Source of the DNA: Oopsacas minuta
Lineage: Eukaryota > Porifera > Hexactinellida > Lyssacinosida > Leucopsacidae
Length of the DNA: 64,000 bases
Assembly: GCA_024704765.1 (NCBI GenBank)
Contig: JAKMXF010000333.1
Span: 62,001-126,000 of the forward strand
Direction: 5' to 3'
Part shown: piece by piece, positions 42,995 through 53,815 of the stretch
Layout: each line of letters begins with the position of its first letter
Numbering within the stretch: the first letter of the stretch is position 1
The notes under the pieces: generated by a model
Told to the model about the DNA's origin: nothing
Seen by the model: only the letters and a program-made list of their open reading frames with translations
The model's database searches: none
Program-made: the position numbers and the translations under genes

Positions 42995-44308
42995 CAGGGT
43001 GCGTTTTAAGTTCTGTCCCATCTTTATGTTTTATTGTATTATCTATATTCTAAGCATATCCTTAATACTACTATGTTGATTCTTTTACTATATTGTTTAG
43101 CTAGCACCTATACCTATTATACAATACACCATTCTCACGTATTAGTATTTTCATTTGATGGAACACGAAAGGTCAGCTATTATTGAGTTAGCTAAAAATG
43201 GCAAGACTCAGAAAGAAATTTTGAAGTTGCTCAATATTCCCGCTAATAGACGTAAGTTTGTCCATCGTACGATTCGGAGGTACAACGAGACTGGGGAAGT
43301 TTGTGACAAAGCAAGAAGTGGTCGTCCCCCTTCAGTAACGACTCCAGCACTCCAAAAGTTGGTGCGGGAACGTATCCGTAGGAACCCACGGCGTTCTATG
43401 AGGAAAATGGCTCAGGAACTCAAAGTATCAGAGTCTTCAGTACGGAAAATTGTGAAAGTGAACTTAGGCATGCGTTCATTCAGAAGAAAGAGAGTTCACT
43501 TCCTAAGTGAGCAAGTAAAGGTCAAGAGGCTTCAAAGATGTAAAGGACAATTACGTAGGCACGTAAATCATGATATTAAAAAAATTGTATTCTCCGACGA
43601 AAAGATTTTCACCATTGAGGAAGCTTTGAACCCTCAAAACGACAGGATTATATCACACAAGTCATCTACTATTGATCCAGATCTGAAGTACGTTCCTCGA
43701 GTCCAAAAACCACTTTCAGTAATGGTTTGGGCTGGAATATCGGCTGTTGGTCGGACGCCACTAATTTTTGTGCCAGCAGGCGTAAAAATAAACTCGACAA
43801 CTTATCGTGACTTAATTTTAGAGCCCATAGTGAAGAACCTTAGCCAAACCATGTTTAATGGTGGGTCATTTGTATTTCAACAAGACGGAGCACCAGCTCA
43901 CACATCAAATGTTACCCAAACCTGGCTTCAGAGCAATATTCCATGTTTTATTGAGAAAGAGCAATGGCCTCCATATAGCCCAGACCTGAACCCAATGGAC
44001 TATTCGGTATGGTCCATTCTCGAAAGCAGAGTCTGTGCTAAATCTCACAAGAGTATAGACTCTTTGAAGCGAAAATTGCGAGAAGAGTGGGAGAAAATAC
44101 CCCAAGATGTACTCCGTGCTGCAGTTGAGGCCCTACCTGGCAGGATATCAAGTGTCATTCATGACAAGGGAGGTTATATTGAGTAATCAGTGCGATTATG
44201 TAATTGTATTGATCATAGTAAACTGGTATAAAAGTTTAAATAGTAAAAGATCTATTGTAGTAAAGTTATGAGGATTTGACTATGGGACAGAACTTAAAAC
44301 GCACCCTG
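42995..44308 (+). mobile_element. Tc1/mariner DD37D element, apparently complete
   Basis: Terminal repeats begin CAGGGTGCGTTTTAAGTTCT and are identical over 27 bp at both ends (42995 on, and inverted up to 44308). TA flanks at 42993-42994 and 44309-44310. Length 1314 bp. It carries an uninterrupted transposase, so this copy may be able to move. Confidence 0.93.
43155..44186 (+). CDS. Tc1/mariner DD37D transposase, uninterrupted
   Basis: Frame of 343 residues with no stop or shift. Residues 1-120 form two helix-turn-helix units (RSAIIELAKNGKTQKEILKL, and SMRKMAQELKVSESSVRKIV), joined by a GRPPS AT-hook-like motif. Catalytic segments: IVFSDEKIF (first Asp), FVFQQDGAPAHTS (second) and PPYSPDLNPMDYSVW (third). 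There are 37 residues between the second and third Asp, which places it in the DD37D (maT-like) branch and not with the DD34D mariners at 1.9 and 3.6 kb or DD34E Tc1. It catalyses cut-and-paste transposition at TA sites. Confidence 0.92.
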   Translation: MMEHERSAIIELAKNGKTQKEILKLLNIPANRRKFVHRTIRRYNETGEVCDKARSGRPPSVTTPALQKLVRERIRRNPRRSMRKMAQELKVSESSVRKIVKVNLGMRSFRRKRVHFLSEQVKVKRLQRCKGQLRRHVNHDIKKIVFSDEKIFTIEEALNPQNDRIISHKSSTIDPDLKYVPRVQKPLSVMVWAGISAVGRTPLIFVPAGVKINSTTYRDLILEPIVKNLSQTMFNGGSFVFQQDGAPAHTSNVTQTWLQSNIPCFIEKEQWPPYSPDLNPMDYSVWSILESRVCAKSHKSIDSLKRKLREEWEKIPQDVLRAAVEALPGRISSVIHDKGGYIE

Positions 44309-44310
44309 TA

Positions 44311-45078
44311 TATTCCTAGTATTTATTCATACACTTACATTTTCAGGCGAATACCTAGAAGCAGGGCAAAACTCCCCTGGACTTTGTAAGATTTCCTTAA
44401 ACACTTTTCTAAGTGCGAATCCCTATAATTTCGGCTCGCTCGCTACACACGCTCGTAAGGATGTATATTGGCTTGTGCGGTAAAGTGACTGTAAAATCTT
44501 CAGAAAAAAATGGATGATATCAGATTATTTACATTTATACATACTAACAGGCTATGTCTTTTGCCAACCCTGCAAAAGTTCTCTAGTTTGCCCCAAGCTG
44601 ACTATAGTAACTAATCTAAAGTTGGCCCGGTTGAAATCTGATTACCGCACCATCTCATATGGTCTGTAAATTCATTAGAAAATAGTTTTGCAGTCACATA
44701 GAATTATGGAATAGTGATATGTTAGTGTACTGAACTATTCTATTAGTCTATAGTGAATAGTTTCTAAATCACACTGACCTGTTTGCCTAGTGAACGTCAT
44801 TTGGCCAAAATTACACTCATTAATATCATGTAAAACGTTAATATCGCATCTTTGATTTCGAAGTTAATACGTATACGAAATCAATTAAAGAGATTTGTAA
44901 AATATATAACATTTGTCGTTATAAAGTTAACAAGTTTTTGAGTGACAGGTTTATGCGATTTATAAACTTTCACTATACACCATGGCCGTAGTCATCTGTC
45001 TGGTCCGGTTTCAATCAGAGTACCATTCACATTATACTGGACTACAGTTATATTATTAAATATTTATAGCAGATTATT
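44311..45078. other. Gap before NIFK-type gene
   Basis: AT-rich sequence with a short GC-rich piece near 44435 (GGCTCGCTCGCTACACACG). No gene recognised. The last 100 bp are presumably promoter and 5' leader. Confidence 0.35.
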
Positions 45079-45861
45079 ATGGACACATCTCCATCAGATC
45101 TGAGTAGACAACTCCTAGAAAGGAAGCAGTTGCTACTCAGTAAGAGAGCTAATATTAGGAATAAAGCTTATACAGACAATAATACGTGTCCTACAGATGG
45201 ACATATATCTACAGCCGCAGCTAATGACACTAAAAGAATTAAAAGATCTAATCGGGATAAGAAGCTAGCTAAGAAAGAGTCTAAACGCCGCAAACAGGAT
45301 TTAGAAGATGTCGTCACTCGTCCTGGCATAATATATCTAGGACATATCCCTCACGGATTCTACGAGCAAGAGATGAGACAATACTTCTCTCAGTTTGGTA
45401 GAGTACAGAGCGTCCGTCTATCCCGTTGTTACAGGACAGGACGATCCAGAGGATACGCATTCGTAAAGTTCCAATGTGATGAAGTAGCTAAATTAGCTGC
45501 AGAGACAATGAATAATTATCTGATGTATAGCAGACTATTGAAGTGTCAAGTTGTCTCTGGACATAAGAACATGTTTAAACGTAGTAGACACTGGAAGAGC
45601 CAGACAGAGAGGGAGGAGGCTATGAGACAGAGATACAATACATTACAGAGTGTGGGTAATGATCAGGCGTACAGGAAGAGAATTAAGAATATTGTGAGGA
45701 GAGAGAATAAACTAAAAAGAAAGTTAAAAGAGGGAGGCTACTTGTTTGAGTGTGCTTCAGTCTCTCAGCTGATTAGCAGTAAGAAACTAGGAGTTATTCC
45801 TTCTCACAAGAAGTTCTATAACCCTGACTCAGATAAGAGTGATAGCGAATTTGAGATATGA
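45079..45861 (+). CDS. NIFK: NIFK/Nop15-type nucleolar RNA-binding protein
   Basis: Intact single-exon frame of 260 residues. A basic N-terminal region (KRIKRSNRDKKLAKKESKRR) is followed by one RRM (about residues 86-160) with RNP2 IIYLGHIP and RNP1 SRGYAFVKF, and the family-typical stretch HGFYEQEMRQYFSQFGRV. After it comes MFKRSRHWKSQTEREEAMRQ and a basic coiled region (YRKRIKNIVRRENKLKRKLK). Homologues act in the nucleolus in maturation of the large ribosomal subunit (ITS2 processing). The human protein also has a phosphorylated Ki-67-binding C terminus; a short Ser/acidic end is present here (DSDKSDSEFEI). No intron needed. Confidence 0.87.
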   Translation: MDTSPSDLSRQLLERKQLLLSKRANIRNKAYTDNNTCPTDGHISTAAANDTKRIKRSNRDKKLAKKESKRRKQDLEDVVTRPGIIYLGHIPHGFYEQEMRQYFSQFGRVQSVRLSRCYRTGRSRGYAFVKFQCDEVAKLAAETMNNYLMYSRLLKCQVVSGHKNMFKRSRHWKSQTEREEAMRQRYNTLQSVGNDQAYRKRIKNIVRRENKLKRKLKEGGYLFECASVSQLISSKKLGVIPSHKKFYNPDSDKSDSEFEI

Positions 45862-46231
45862 ATACAGTATTTAGAGATATACAATTATACATCTATCTAT
45901 TCTATAGAAATTTAAATAACTTACTGAAATTCAACTTCATTAATATAAATAATAGTCTTCGGGATTCAGAACCTCATAAAAAGTCTGACGGATTATAATT
46001 AGCAGCCCATCGTCTATGGAAGTCTGTATAATATGAGAAGTAAGAGCTCTACAGTCGAGCACTTTATACGCTCTTGTATATTTACAAAATTGTCTAGATC
46101 CATAATAACGGAGGGTATAAATCTTGAATTTGTTAATTGCATCGTGAGGCTATGCCATCCAAAACCTACCTATGACATGTTCATTGCTTTCACCCTTTAG
46201 TTTTTGATTTATTGATATTATATCGTCTGTA
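45862..46231. other. Spacer between NIFK and LAMP-like genes
   Basis: About 370 bp of AT-rich sequence; likely 3' end of the upstream gene and promoter of the next. Nothing more recognised. Confidence 0.4.
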
Positions 46232-46927
46232 ATGCTTTTCATCTTACCAACTCTCCTCTTACTGCAAATACTCTCTGTTACAAGTTACAGATACGACTAT
46301 CCGTCTGGAACAACTCTCCCCATTTTATCATTAGACATGTTAGCTAGCTTTACGCTAAACTCTACACATACAGTACACCTACAAGCTAACACTAGCTTTC
46401 TTGTGTACCACACTTCTGACAACTTGTCTATATCCTTCCTTCTGGAAGAATCTACTCAATCAAGGTTCACATTCCTATTCACCAGTGAAGTAACAACCTG
46501 GAAACTATCTGGAGCTAATTTTTTCTACATATCCAATGGTACAGAGATTAGTGAGGAGAGAGACCAGTTGCTCATGGAGTTAGGTGACAGTCTACCCATT
46601 CCCTTACAACGCAATCATTCCTACTTCTGTGAGGTTCCCTTTTCTCACTCCTCTGATAGCTTCCTATCAAACGTAGAAGTGAGTAGAATTCAATTCCAGA
46701 TCTTTCAACCTTCCTCTGAATTCAGTGAGCCTCAAGTGTGTCTAATTGCTTACAATCAATACTTGATTCCTACTCTTTTCGCTTTTTCTCTTTTATTATT
46801 TCTTACCATAGTAGTTATAATCAATGGAGTTTATCATAGTATAAGGAAATATGGGAATAAAATACTGAAGAAAAATGTGTACTCTGTAATTCCTCTCAAA
46901 GATACAGAGACAGAAACTACCAAATAA
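46232..46927 (+). CDS. LAMP-like single-pass lysosomal-type membrane protein
   Basis: Intact frame of 231 residues. Signal peptide about 1-18 (LFILPTLLLLQILSVTS). Luminal region with five or so N-x-S/T sites and only two Cys, C133 (HSYFCEVPF) and C170 (FSEPQVCLIAY), placed like the last disulphide of a LAMP domain, with VSRIQFQIFQP between them. One transmembrane helix, about 179-199. Tail of about 30 residues with YSVI (217-220), a Tyr-x-x-hydrophobic sorting motif. Lysosome-associated proteins of this type line endosomes and lysosomes. The first half lacks a clear second LAMP domain. Assignment rests on layout and the Cys pair, so it is moderate. Confidence 0.55.
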   Translation: MLFILPTLLLLQILSVTSYRYDYPSGTTLPILSLDMLASFTLNSTHTVHLQANTSFLVYHTSDNLSISFLLEESTQSRFTFLFTSEVTTWKLSGANFFYISNGTEISEERDQLLMELGDSLPIPLQRNHSYFCEVPFSHSSDSFLSNVEVSRIQFQIFQPSSEFSEPQVCLIAYNQYLIPTLFAFSLLLFLTIVVIINGVYHSIRKYGNKILKKNVYSVIPLKDTETETTK

Positions 46928-47609
46928 TGGATTTGTTATGTTTATTTTATTTTAATACTACAGCTGTTAATTACTGATGTAATTCTATTTTGAGAAATAT
47001 AAATTCTTATTGCTTAACTACAGAAGAGCTAGTTAATACGAACAAGGTTAAGACTTAACTCCGGATAAGGAGTACGAATTTATCACTCCCCTAATGTACG
47101 TATTAACGAGACTTCTAGGCACTGTACTACTGTGGTTAGTAAGGGTAATGCTGTTTGTTCTACTCGTTCCAGTGTCTGTAACTTTGTGTTGTCTGGACAG
47201 ATTTTGATTAATCAGCGCAGGACAAATTCCATCTACTTTGATGTTATAGTATAACTTTTTCTTTGTTGTATTTACTTGTATTTATGTCTATACGTCAACC
47301 AAACAATAATTCACTAATTTTAATTACAAGTAGTATATCTTTTTGAAATATTTAGAAGTTGGCACTGCCTTGGTACTCAATACTTAAGTGAATATTTGAA
47401 AGTATATAGAACTTCTTAACTATGATAGTGCATGAAATTAAAGTCAAAGAAATCCACACGATTTTGATAAAATCGCATTAATTTCATTGAGCGTTAATAT
47501 TATTTCCTATAACAATGATATTCCGATAAAGGAATGAGAAATAACTATTATGTAATTTATTATACATTCTGGTTACATTTTCACAGTAGAATCTAGATGA
47601 ACTTTTAAG
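46928..47609. other. Spacer with a small MITE
   Basis: About 47021-47118 has inverted ends (CAGAAGAGCTAGTTAATACG against TACGTATTAACGAGACTTCT), like the pogo-type MITEs at 34861 and 57616. The rest is AT-rich with no gene recognised. Confidence 0.45.
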
Positions 47610-48863
47610 ATGGCATGTTCATTCCAGCCTCTTACCTATGAAATCTTAAGTAGGGGAGAAAATAAACCTGGCTTGGCTCTCATCCTTGATCTAACTGGTG
47701 GAGATGTTCCTTCTAAGGGTGTGAGTGAAAACCTTAAATTATTTCAGGAATTTTTTATTTTTGTCAACCTTCGTGTAAATGTAATAAGTATTAACTCACA
47801 GAGGCTATTACGCTCCCGCTTACAATCTCTTACTCACCCTCAACTTCATTCACAAGGATTACAACAGAATCCCTCTAACCCAGTACTGTTCAAAGAAGAT
47901 TCATTGTGCTTCATAGGATTAATTGCAGGAGGAGATGAGACGCATACTCTGTTTAATGGTGAGTATATTAAAGATGTTGATCTGGAGAGATTCCTGAATG
48001 AGGATTATTGTACAATATTGAGAGGAAAACCGAAATTATTTCTTTATTTGAAATATTTCACTCAAATACCAGATCATGTTGTACCAATTGATTTGACACC
48101 TACAACTACAAATTTTCAGGATACTTCAACTGATTACGAAACGGAGGGAGATGTTTCTTCATCAACTAATCTTAATATGTTCTCATATTATATTTACGAT
48201 TTCGGGTTAAAATCACTGCAAACAGAATCCTCAGGTTCTTTAGCTCTATGTAACCTATTACCCGCCTTCAAAAGATATGGAGCTGATAATGATATCGTTA
48301 CTTTCTTCAGAATATTCCTTGGAGAGATGACTGAGCTTCAAAATGAGCTAGTGAAAATGAATGATATAAGTTATCCAAGTATCTGTATCATGATGAGGAA
48401 TCGTTTGAGGTATGATCTGTTCCTCTCACAGCTTAGAGAACAGACTGACGAAGAGCAAGAATTAGAAAGTGTTCTTTCTGATCACCTTTCTAATCAATGC
48501 GAAGTTTCTTCTGTTCCATTTATGACTCCAAATGAATCTCCTCAGTTACAGATTGATCAGAATACGAATTCAGCCTCAGCCAAAGCAAAATCTTCTCTCA
48601 CAATGAAATCTAAAGGCCTTAAATGCGATTCATACTCTAGAAACGTCAATATTTTCAGAATGGGAGAAAAAGTTAGAAATACAAGGCCTAATAAATTTCG
48701 CCCTAACCAGGCAGCTTACTGTTCCATGAAATTTTCAAGAAATCATTATTCTCCTCAATACAAGAAGTTGGCAAAGAGCTCAATATCCAATATCATTCCT
48801 AGAGCAAGGAGAAAGCAAACTGATAATACTTCACCTCAAGTGCATTCTAATTTGCAGATCTAA
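47610..48863 (+). CDS. Caspase-fold pseudoenzyme (catalytic His and Cys lost)
   Basis: Intact single-exon frame of 417 residues. Residues 18-150 follow the caspase large subunit: KPGLALILDL, a helix (SENLKLFQEFF), NLRVNVISINS, DSLCFIGLIAGGDE, VDLERFLNEDYCTILRGKPK and LFLYLKYF. Where active caspases have Ser-His-Gly, this has Ile105-Ala106-Gly107; where they have Gln-Ala-Cys-Arg-Gly, it has Leu147-Lys148-Tyr149-Phe150. So both His and Cys are replaced. Residues 200-275 resemble the small subunit (SGSLALCNLLPAFKRYGADN, and ISYPSICIMMRNRLRYDLFL). A basic, Ser/Asn-rich tail of about 130 residues follows. No death or CARD domain is seen. By analogy with known pseudocaspases it could regulate active caspases, which is inference. 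Confidence 0.72.
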   Translation: MACSFQPLTYEILSRGENKPGLALILDLTGGDVPSKGVSENLKLFQEFFIFVNLRVNVISINSQRLLRSRLQSLTHPQLHSQGLQQNPSNPVLFKEDSLCFIGLIAGGDETHTLFNGEYIKDVDLERFLNEDYCTILRGKPKLFLYLKYFTQIPDHVVPIDLTPTTTNFQDTSTDYETEGDVSSSTNLNMFSYYIYDFGLKSLQTESSGSLALCNLLPAFKRYGADNDIVTFFRIFLGEMTELQNELVKMNDISYPSICIMMRNRLRYDLFLSQLREQTDEEQELESVLSDHLSNQCEVSSVPFMTPNESPQLQIDQNTNSASAKAKSSLTMKSKGLKCDSYSRNVNIFRMGEKVRNTRPNKFRPNQAAYCSMKFSRNHYSPQYKKLAKSSISNIIPRARRKQTDNTSPQVHSNLQI

Positions 48864-51522
48864 GCCTGTCTATTGAACACTAAAGTGTGTTTTCAAAATT
48901 AATTGAACAAACTTAAGTTGCTTACTACATTTCTTTCTTAAAGCAATTCATAATTTTATATTTTACATTATTTGGGTTGAATTTTCACTCAAATTACTTA
49001 ATATTTTCATTTATTCTTTGAATACCTGTAATATTACATTTATTTGTATAAAAATTTTTAAAGAGGGATTGAGATCCCTATTTCGGCTTTGTTGGTGTCA
49101 TAACGGACTGGAGCTTCTCAATAGATCCATGTGTAGGCTAATCCACATGGGTGTAAATCCAGGGGGATATATCTCCAGTTTTAAAGGATCGTAGTAGAGT
49201 ATGTTTGACTGTATTTAGTGGAGTTTCTTCCTTAGCACTAGTAGGTGCAACCAAAAGACTCTTGGCATGCTATGCAAAAAGGCATAATTCAGCGAGAGAG
49301 ACCAACCAATATATGATGTTAGGGTTACATCATGTGTATTATATGTTACCGGACCTTGTCCGTCAATTGCCTGACCAATATTTATATTGAACTCATCTAG
49401 CGCATCACACATGAAAACGAATAGTTATCTTATTACATAGGTGTTGTCTCAAATGGGATTTCGAAGATTGCAAAATATCCACTCAATTTTCCAATAATAA
49501 TACGAACTACTGCGCATGGGTCTATGTTTTGGGAGTGCTTGTTCTCTCAAATTAATTTCGCATATAATTGATAATATAATAGTAATCAGGGGCATATCTT
49601 GAATGATATAACATACTGACAGTAGACTAAGATTGATCAATTAGGGGAAATATGCATGTATCCATAACCTGTGGTACATATGAATTCAGCGATCTATAGT
49701 CATTTACTGTTTAATCGTCGAGTTAAAAGGCATAAATGCATAAAGCTATAATAGATTGATTATAGGTATTTTAGAACCTAATTTGTATCAATTTGAAGCA
49801 TGTACGATATTCCCTCGGAATTGCCAACTTTGCTGGACTGCTGATCTAACTCTAAATTGCTGCTTAATTTCCTATAATAATTAATTGATCAGAAGATGAA
49901 TCTTCAATTCTACAAGTGACAATTCGTGCAGGAGGCAAACAATCGGCAAAGGTACATGGGCCATATACGCATGTACTTAAATATGTTAAACGAGACAATA
50001 CTAACATCGATTTGATCATTTTTGCAGTCGGCAGATTGTGAGATGTAAAGATACAATGTGTAATAGCATGAAAGATCATCACTATATATGATTAACAGTA
50101 TTATTCACTAACCATCATTGAATATTTTCAATTTGTTTTTATGATCATCTTTCAAAAACACCTAATATAATTTACAATTCGTCAATAAAATATCGACAAA
50201 ATTTGGGGACTGTACGTCCCCTTGCATACGCGTACGTCACTTCTACCAATAGTTGAAGATTATCCAAACTTGGTATTAAATGGTTAACCAACATTTATTA
50301 AATTCATTAGCATTTTTGATTATGTCCTTAAATAGTTCGGGTCTCCTGTTTATTATACGATTATATTATACTTTAGATTTTAATATAAACTGTTGATTAG
50401 GTTTGGTCTCTGATTGTTAATCAAAAGATCCAGCTCTCTATGATAAAAGATGTATTCCTATCTACTAATTAATATCAAAAATAAAAATAGGATAAATTGT
50501 CATCAACTAAATGAATTTCGTTACTAATTAATCTTTCGAGCTTTCTTGTGTAACCACCCATAACCCCACTACAATATTGTGGGGATATATTGCTATTTGA
50601 GTTTGTCTTGACAGATTCTTGATGTATTAGCGTGAATGCTACCCTCTTCGATTTGGATTCGTGCAGTATCTTTTGCTCCGCTATTTATGTTGTGAGGTCA
50701 GATTTTCTTAGATTAGCCTTATTTAGCCCTGATTGTTGTTCAGGTGTCTTCTACTGGGTAGGGGATTGGTTCACTTCATACCCAAGGAAATCTTCTGGGC
50801 TAGGACAGAATATTCTTTGGTGTAATGTCTAATGTGGCCTTCGGTGCCGTAACTACTACTCTAATAGGAAATGTGAATCACTATATAATCATTTCTAAAT
50901 CAATGCAATAGTTTATACAAATTTCGGATCTAAGATATTGTTGAATACATAGGAAGCGTGAAATACCACGTGTCCGGACGGAGCACAAATTTTGGGACGT
51001 GCGGGCATGAGATGCAAGTATAATACTTTAGATGGCCTAAATATATTGCAAAAGAAATAAATAATTTGTCTGCACAATCTGTTTGCAGTTATAAAAAGTG
51101 TTAATAACTACACACAAAGAGTTTAAAGCTACTGTCTTAAGTGTTTCTATGTCAAGTCGAAACTTATCAATCACATTTGTAATTTTAGAAATGTAAAGAT
51201 AATTCTAAGAACAAAGATTATTCAGTGCATATTTTACCATCTTGTAGAGTTGAACTAATCAATTTTTCATGCCAGAAAGAATGTAATAGATAATTAATTG
51301 AATGGTCAAAATATACTACATACAAACTTCGCCTATAAAAACCATAATACATACCGTCCACCGTGCCAGTTTCTGAGGAATTTCCGAATAAGAAACAAAT
51401 AATTTATTTTACATGGCCTGGTGTAGACAGGTCTGGATTATGGTATATCGTGGACAAAATTCCTGGATACGTCCTTGTTGTATTATGTAGTTCACGAATC
51501 AGCGTACTCTGTTACCCAAATA
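48864..51522. other. 2.7-kb gap without recognised gene
   Basis: AT-rich. None of the short frames shows a domain or plausible splice partners. 49050-49200 is somewhat GC-richer; 50950-51010 is also GC-richer (GTCCGGACGGAGC). No RNA gene was recognised by eye. Confidence 0.4.
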
Positions 51523-52445
51523 CAGTTAAGGGACAAAAGTATTCGACCACATAAATATATTGTCATAAATTGCATACTCCTTCCCGCCCCTATAAATTGT
51601 GTAGTCTATATTCGTATCTGCAATCTAGTAAATTGTATAGAGTAACATATGTTTTTCAAGAATTTCAAAAAAATATTTTCGATTTACACTTTTTGAAGGT
51701 GTTAATTATTAATAATTATTAGATTATTATTGATAATCAAAATATGTGGTAATTCAAAACCTATTAAGAATCTATAATTTCTGACTTGATATTTGAATTC
51801 TACATAGGCGAGTTACCCCAGAATGAAATTTCCAATGGGATTGAACAATTTTTACCAAAGTTATAGAAGAATTTCAATTTGTGTCATTTGTGCTACCTTT
51901 TGCCCAAGGTGGCACAAGTGGCCGCTACCAAGGGATTATTTTATAATTCAAGGGTTAGCATAGTCATATCATTCGAAAATACAACTTTGACTTATACCTC
52001 CTAAGTCCTAACCCTAGTTGATTTCCTTGTAGTGGCGCTTATTCCTGCCACCTGTGCCACTTTTTGAAAAAAGTGGCACAAGTAGCACAAATTGAAATTC
52101 TTCTATAACTTTGGTAAAAATTGTTCAATCCCATTGGAAATTTCATTCTGGGGTAACTCGCCTATGTAGAATTCAAATATCAAGTCAGAAATTATAGATT
52201 CTTAATAGGTTTTGAATTACCACATATTTTGATTATCAATAATAATCTAATAATTATTAATAATTAACACCTTCAAAAAGTGTAAATCGAAAATATTTTT
52301 TGAAATTCTTGAAAAACATATGTTATTCTATGCAATTTACTAGATAGCAGATACGAATATAGACTACACAATTTATAGGGGCGGGAAAGAGTATACATTT
52401 TATGACAATATAATTGTGTGGTCGAATACTTTTGTCCCTTGACTG
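51523..52445. mobile_element. Tc1-like fold-back element, 923 bp
   Basis: Ends CAGTTAAGGGACAAAAGTAT and its mirror (TTTTGTCCCTTGACTG), with TA on both sides (51521-51522 and 52446-52447). The arms of about 400 bp (51523-51925 and 52045-52445) are nearly identical inverted copies, e.g. AATTTCCAATGGGATTGAAC at 51827 and its complement near 52125. The spacer of about 120 bp carries GTGGCAC words in both directions. No coding capacity. The CAGT...AAGGGACAAAAGTATTCG ends and TA target suit a Tc1-type non-autonomous element. Confidence 0.88.
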
Positions 52446-52447
52446 TA

Positions 52448-53424
52448 TAGAAGATGCCGGATATAAGAACACCGGTTATACGAACATGCTGGTTATAAGA
52501 ACGCTAGCTCGATTAACCGAATCTTTTGTATTCCACTCAGAGATGCAGCGGTACAGGCCGGTCCGCTTATTCTCAAGTATGGTCTGGACCGATACATCAT
52601 TCTCGACCGGTCCATCGGTCTAGAACTATTCATAATCCTCGATTGGACAAACGATGCACATACGTAAAAAATACGAAGCTAGAATAGGATAAGTTAATGA
52701 AATTTCCTGTTTCGAAGAAATTTCATTAAATTACTTAGTAATTATTGTCAGTGTTGAATCTCTGAAGTCTCTTTATTATGAAAATCATTTTTGTACCGTG
52801 AAAGTTACCGTTCAGAAAAACAATGACGGTCCGGTCCGATCCATGAAATTCCTGGACCGCTGCAGCACTGAGTTTCTACTCAATTGGTTTTTGCCGGATA
52901 TCAGAACACAGATTTGGAATATACCAGATATAATAAACATCTTCTGGAAAGAGGTTCTCTTGTATTGATGTATAACATAGCCGGAAATACGATAAATTTA
53001 TTTATAAGAACATTTTTTGCTGTCCCCAAGTGTGTTCCTATAAGCGAGATCCATTGTATACGACATGCCGGATATAATAACATTATATGCAATTACCGAC
53101 GATGTCTAGTAGCCCGTATTCCCCGATTTATAATTTGAGATGCAAATGTCCAACGACTGTCTTTAAATGCTATTTGATTATTATATTATACCCTAAGGTT
53201 GTTGGTTGAATTGAAAAATGTAAGAATTTTTCTTCTGATAAAGTGCCCCCCTGACAAAATCTCGTGGCTTGGGGCAATGCTCCCCCTGGAAAATCTCGTG
53301 CCTCGGGGCATCCCTTGAACTGACTTCATTTTCGGTATCATTATACATAGTTGATAAAATAACATAAAACACTCTTCAACACAAAAAAAATCAGCGTTGA
53401 ACAGTGTAGTGGAAATAGTTATGA
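52448..53424. repeat. Repeated GGTTATAAGAACA-type MITE debris
   Basis: 52450-52520 and 52885-53130 carry CCGGATATAAGAACA, CCGGTTATACGAACA and variants, related to 30655-30845. They look like pogo/Tigger-type element pieces. Between them is a segment (52560-52870) in which GGACCGGTCC-type words at both ends mirror each other (CTGCAGCGG/GGACCGC), likely another element. 53245-53310 is a GC-rich CTCGTGCCTCGGGGCA repeat piece. Confidence 0.5.
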
Positions 53425-53815
53425 TTTAATATAAGACGAGCTTTTGGCTCGTCGCATTGCGCCTCGAGGTATCCATTATTCTCCAACTTGACGGCCCCTT
53501 TGAGTATTATAATATAGATATATTTAGACCAATGTAATTCACAAATATACGTATATGGCATATATATTATTGAATTATTTTGTAAGATCGACCCCCTTTG
53601 TAGCCGTTGAGAGTATCTACGTAAATTTTGAGATTTTGCTAATTTGTTTCCTTTATATTCATAAAAACAAAATAATTTACATATCAACGGACAACCAAAC
53701 AACAATGCGATATTCATACTCAACATACTCGATTACCCTTGTATAGTTGTTGAAAGTATTATTAACCTCAATTTTAGACTAACAAATACAAACAGACAAC
53801 AATTGAGATTTAATA
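53425..53815 (+). repeat. Dispersed repeat, copy 2 (CTCGAGGTATCCA family)
   Basis: GGCTCGTCGCATTGCGCCTCGAGGTATCC start, CTTTATATTCATAAAAACA and GATTACCCTTGTATAG inside, and ACAAATACAAACAGACAACA near the end. Same order as 13555-14040 and 61680-62160. Confidence 0.7.

Noticed and set aside
49205-51554. Short frames between the pseudocaspase and the fold-back element
   Set aside because: None shows a motif, signal peptide with mature domain, or consistent splice partner.
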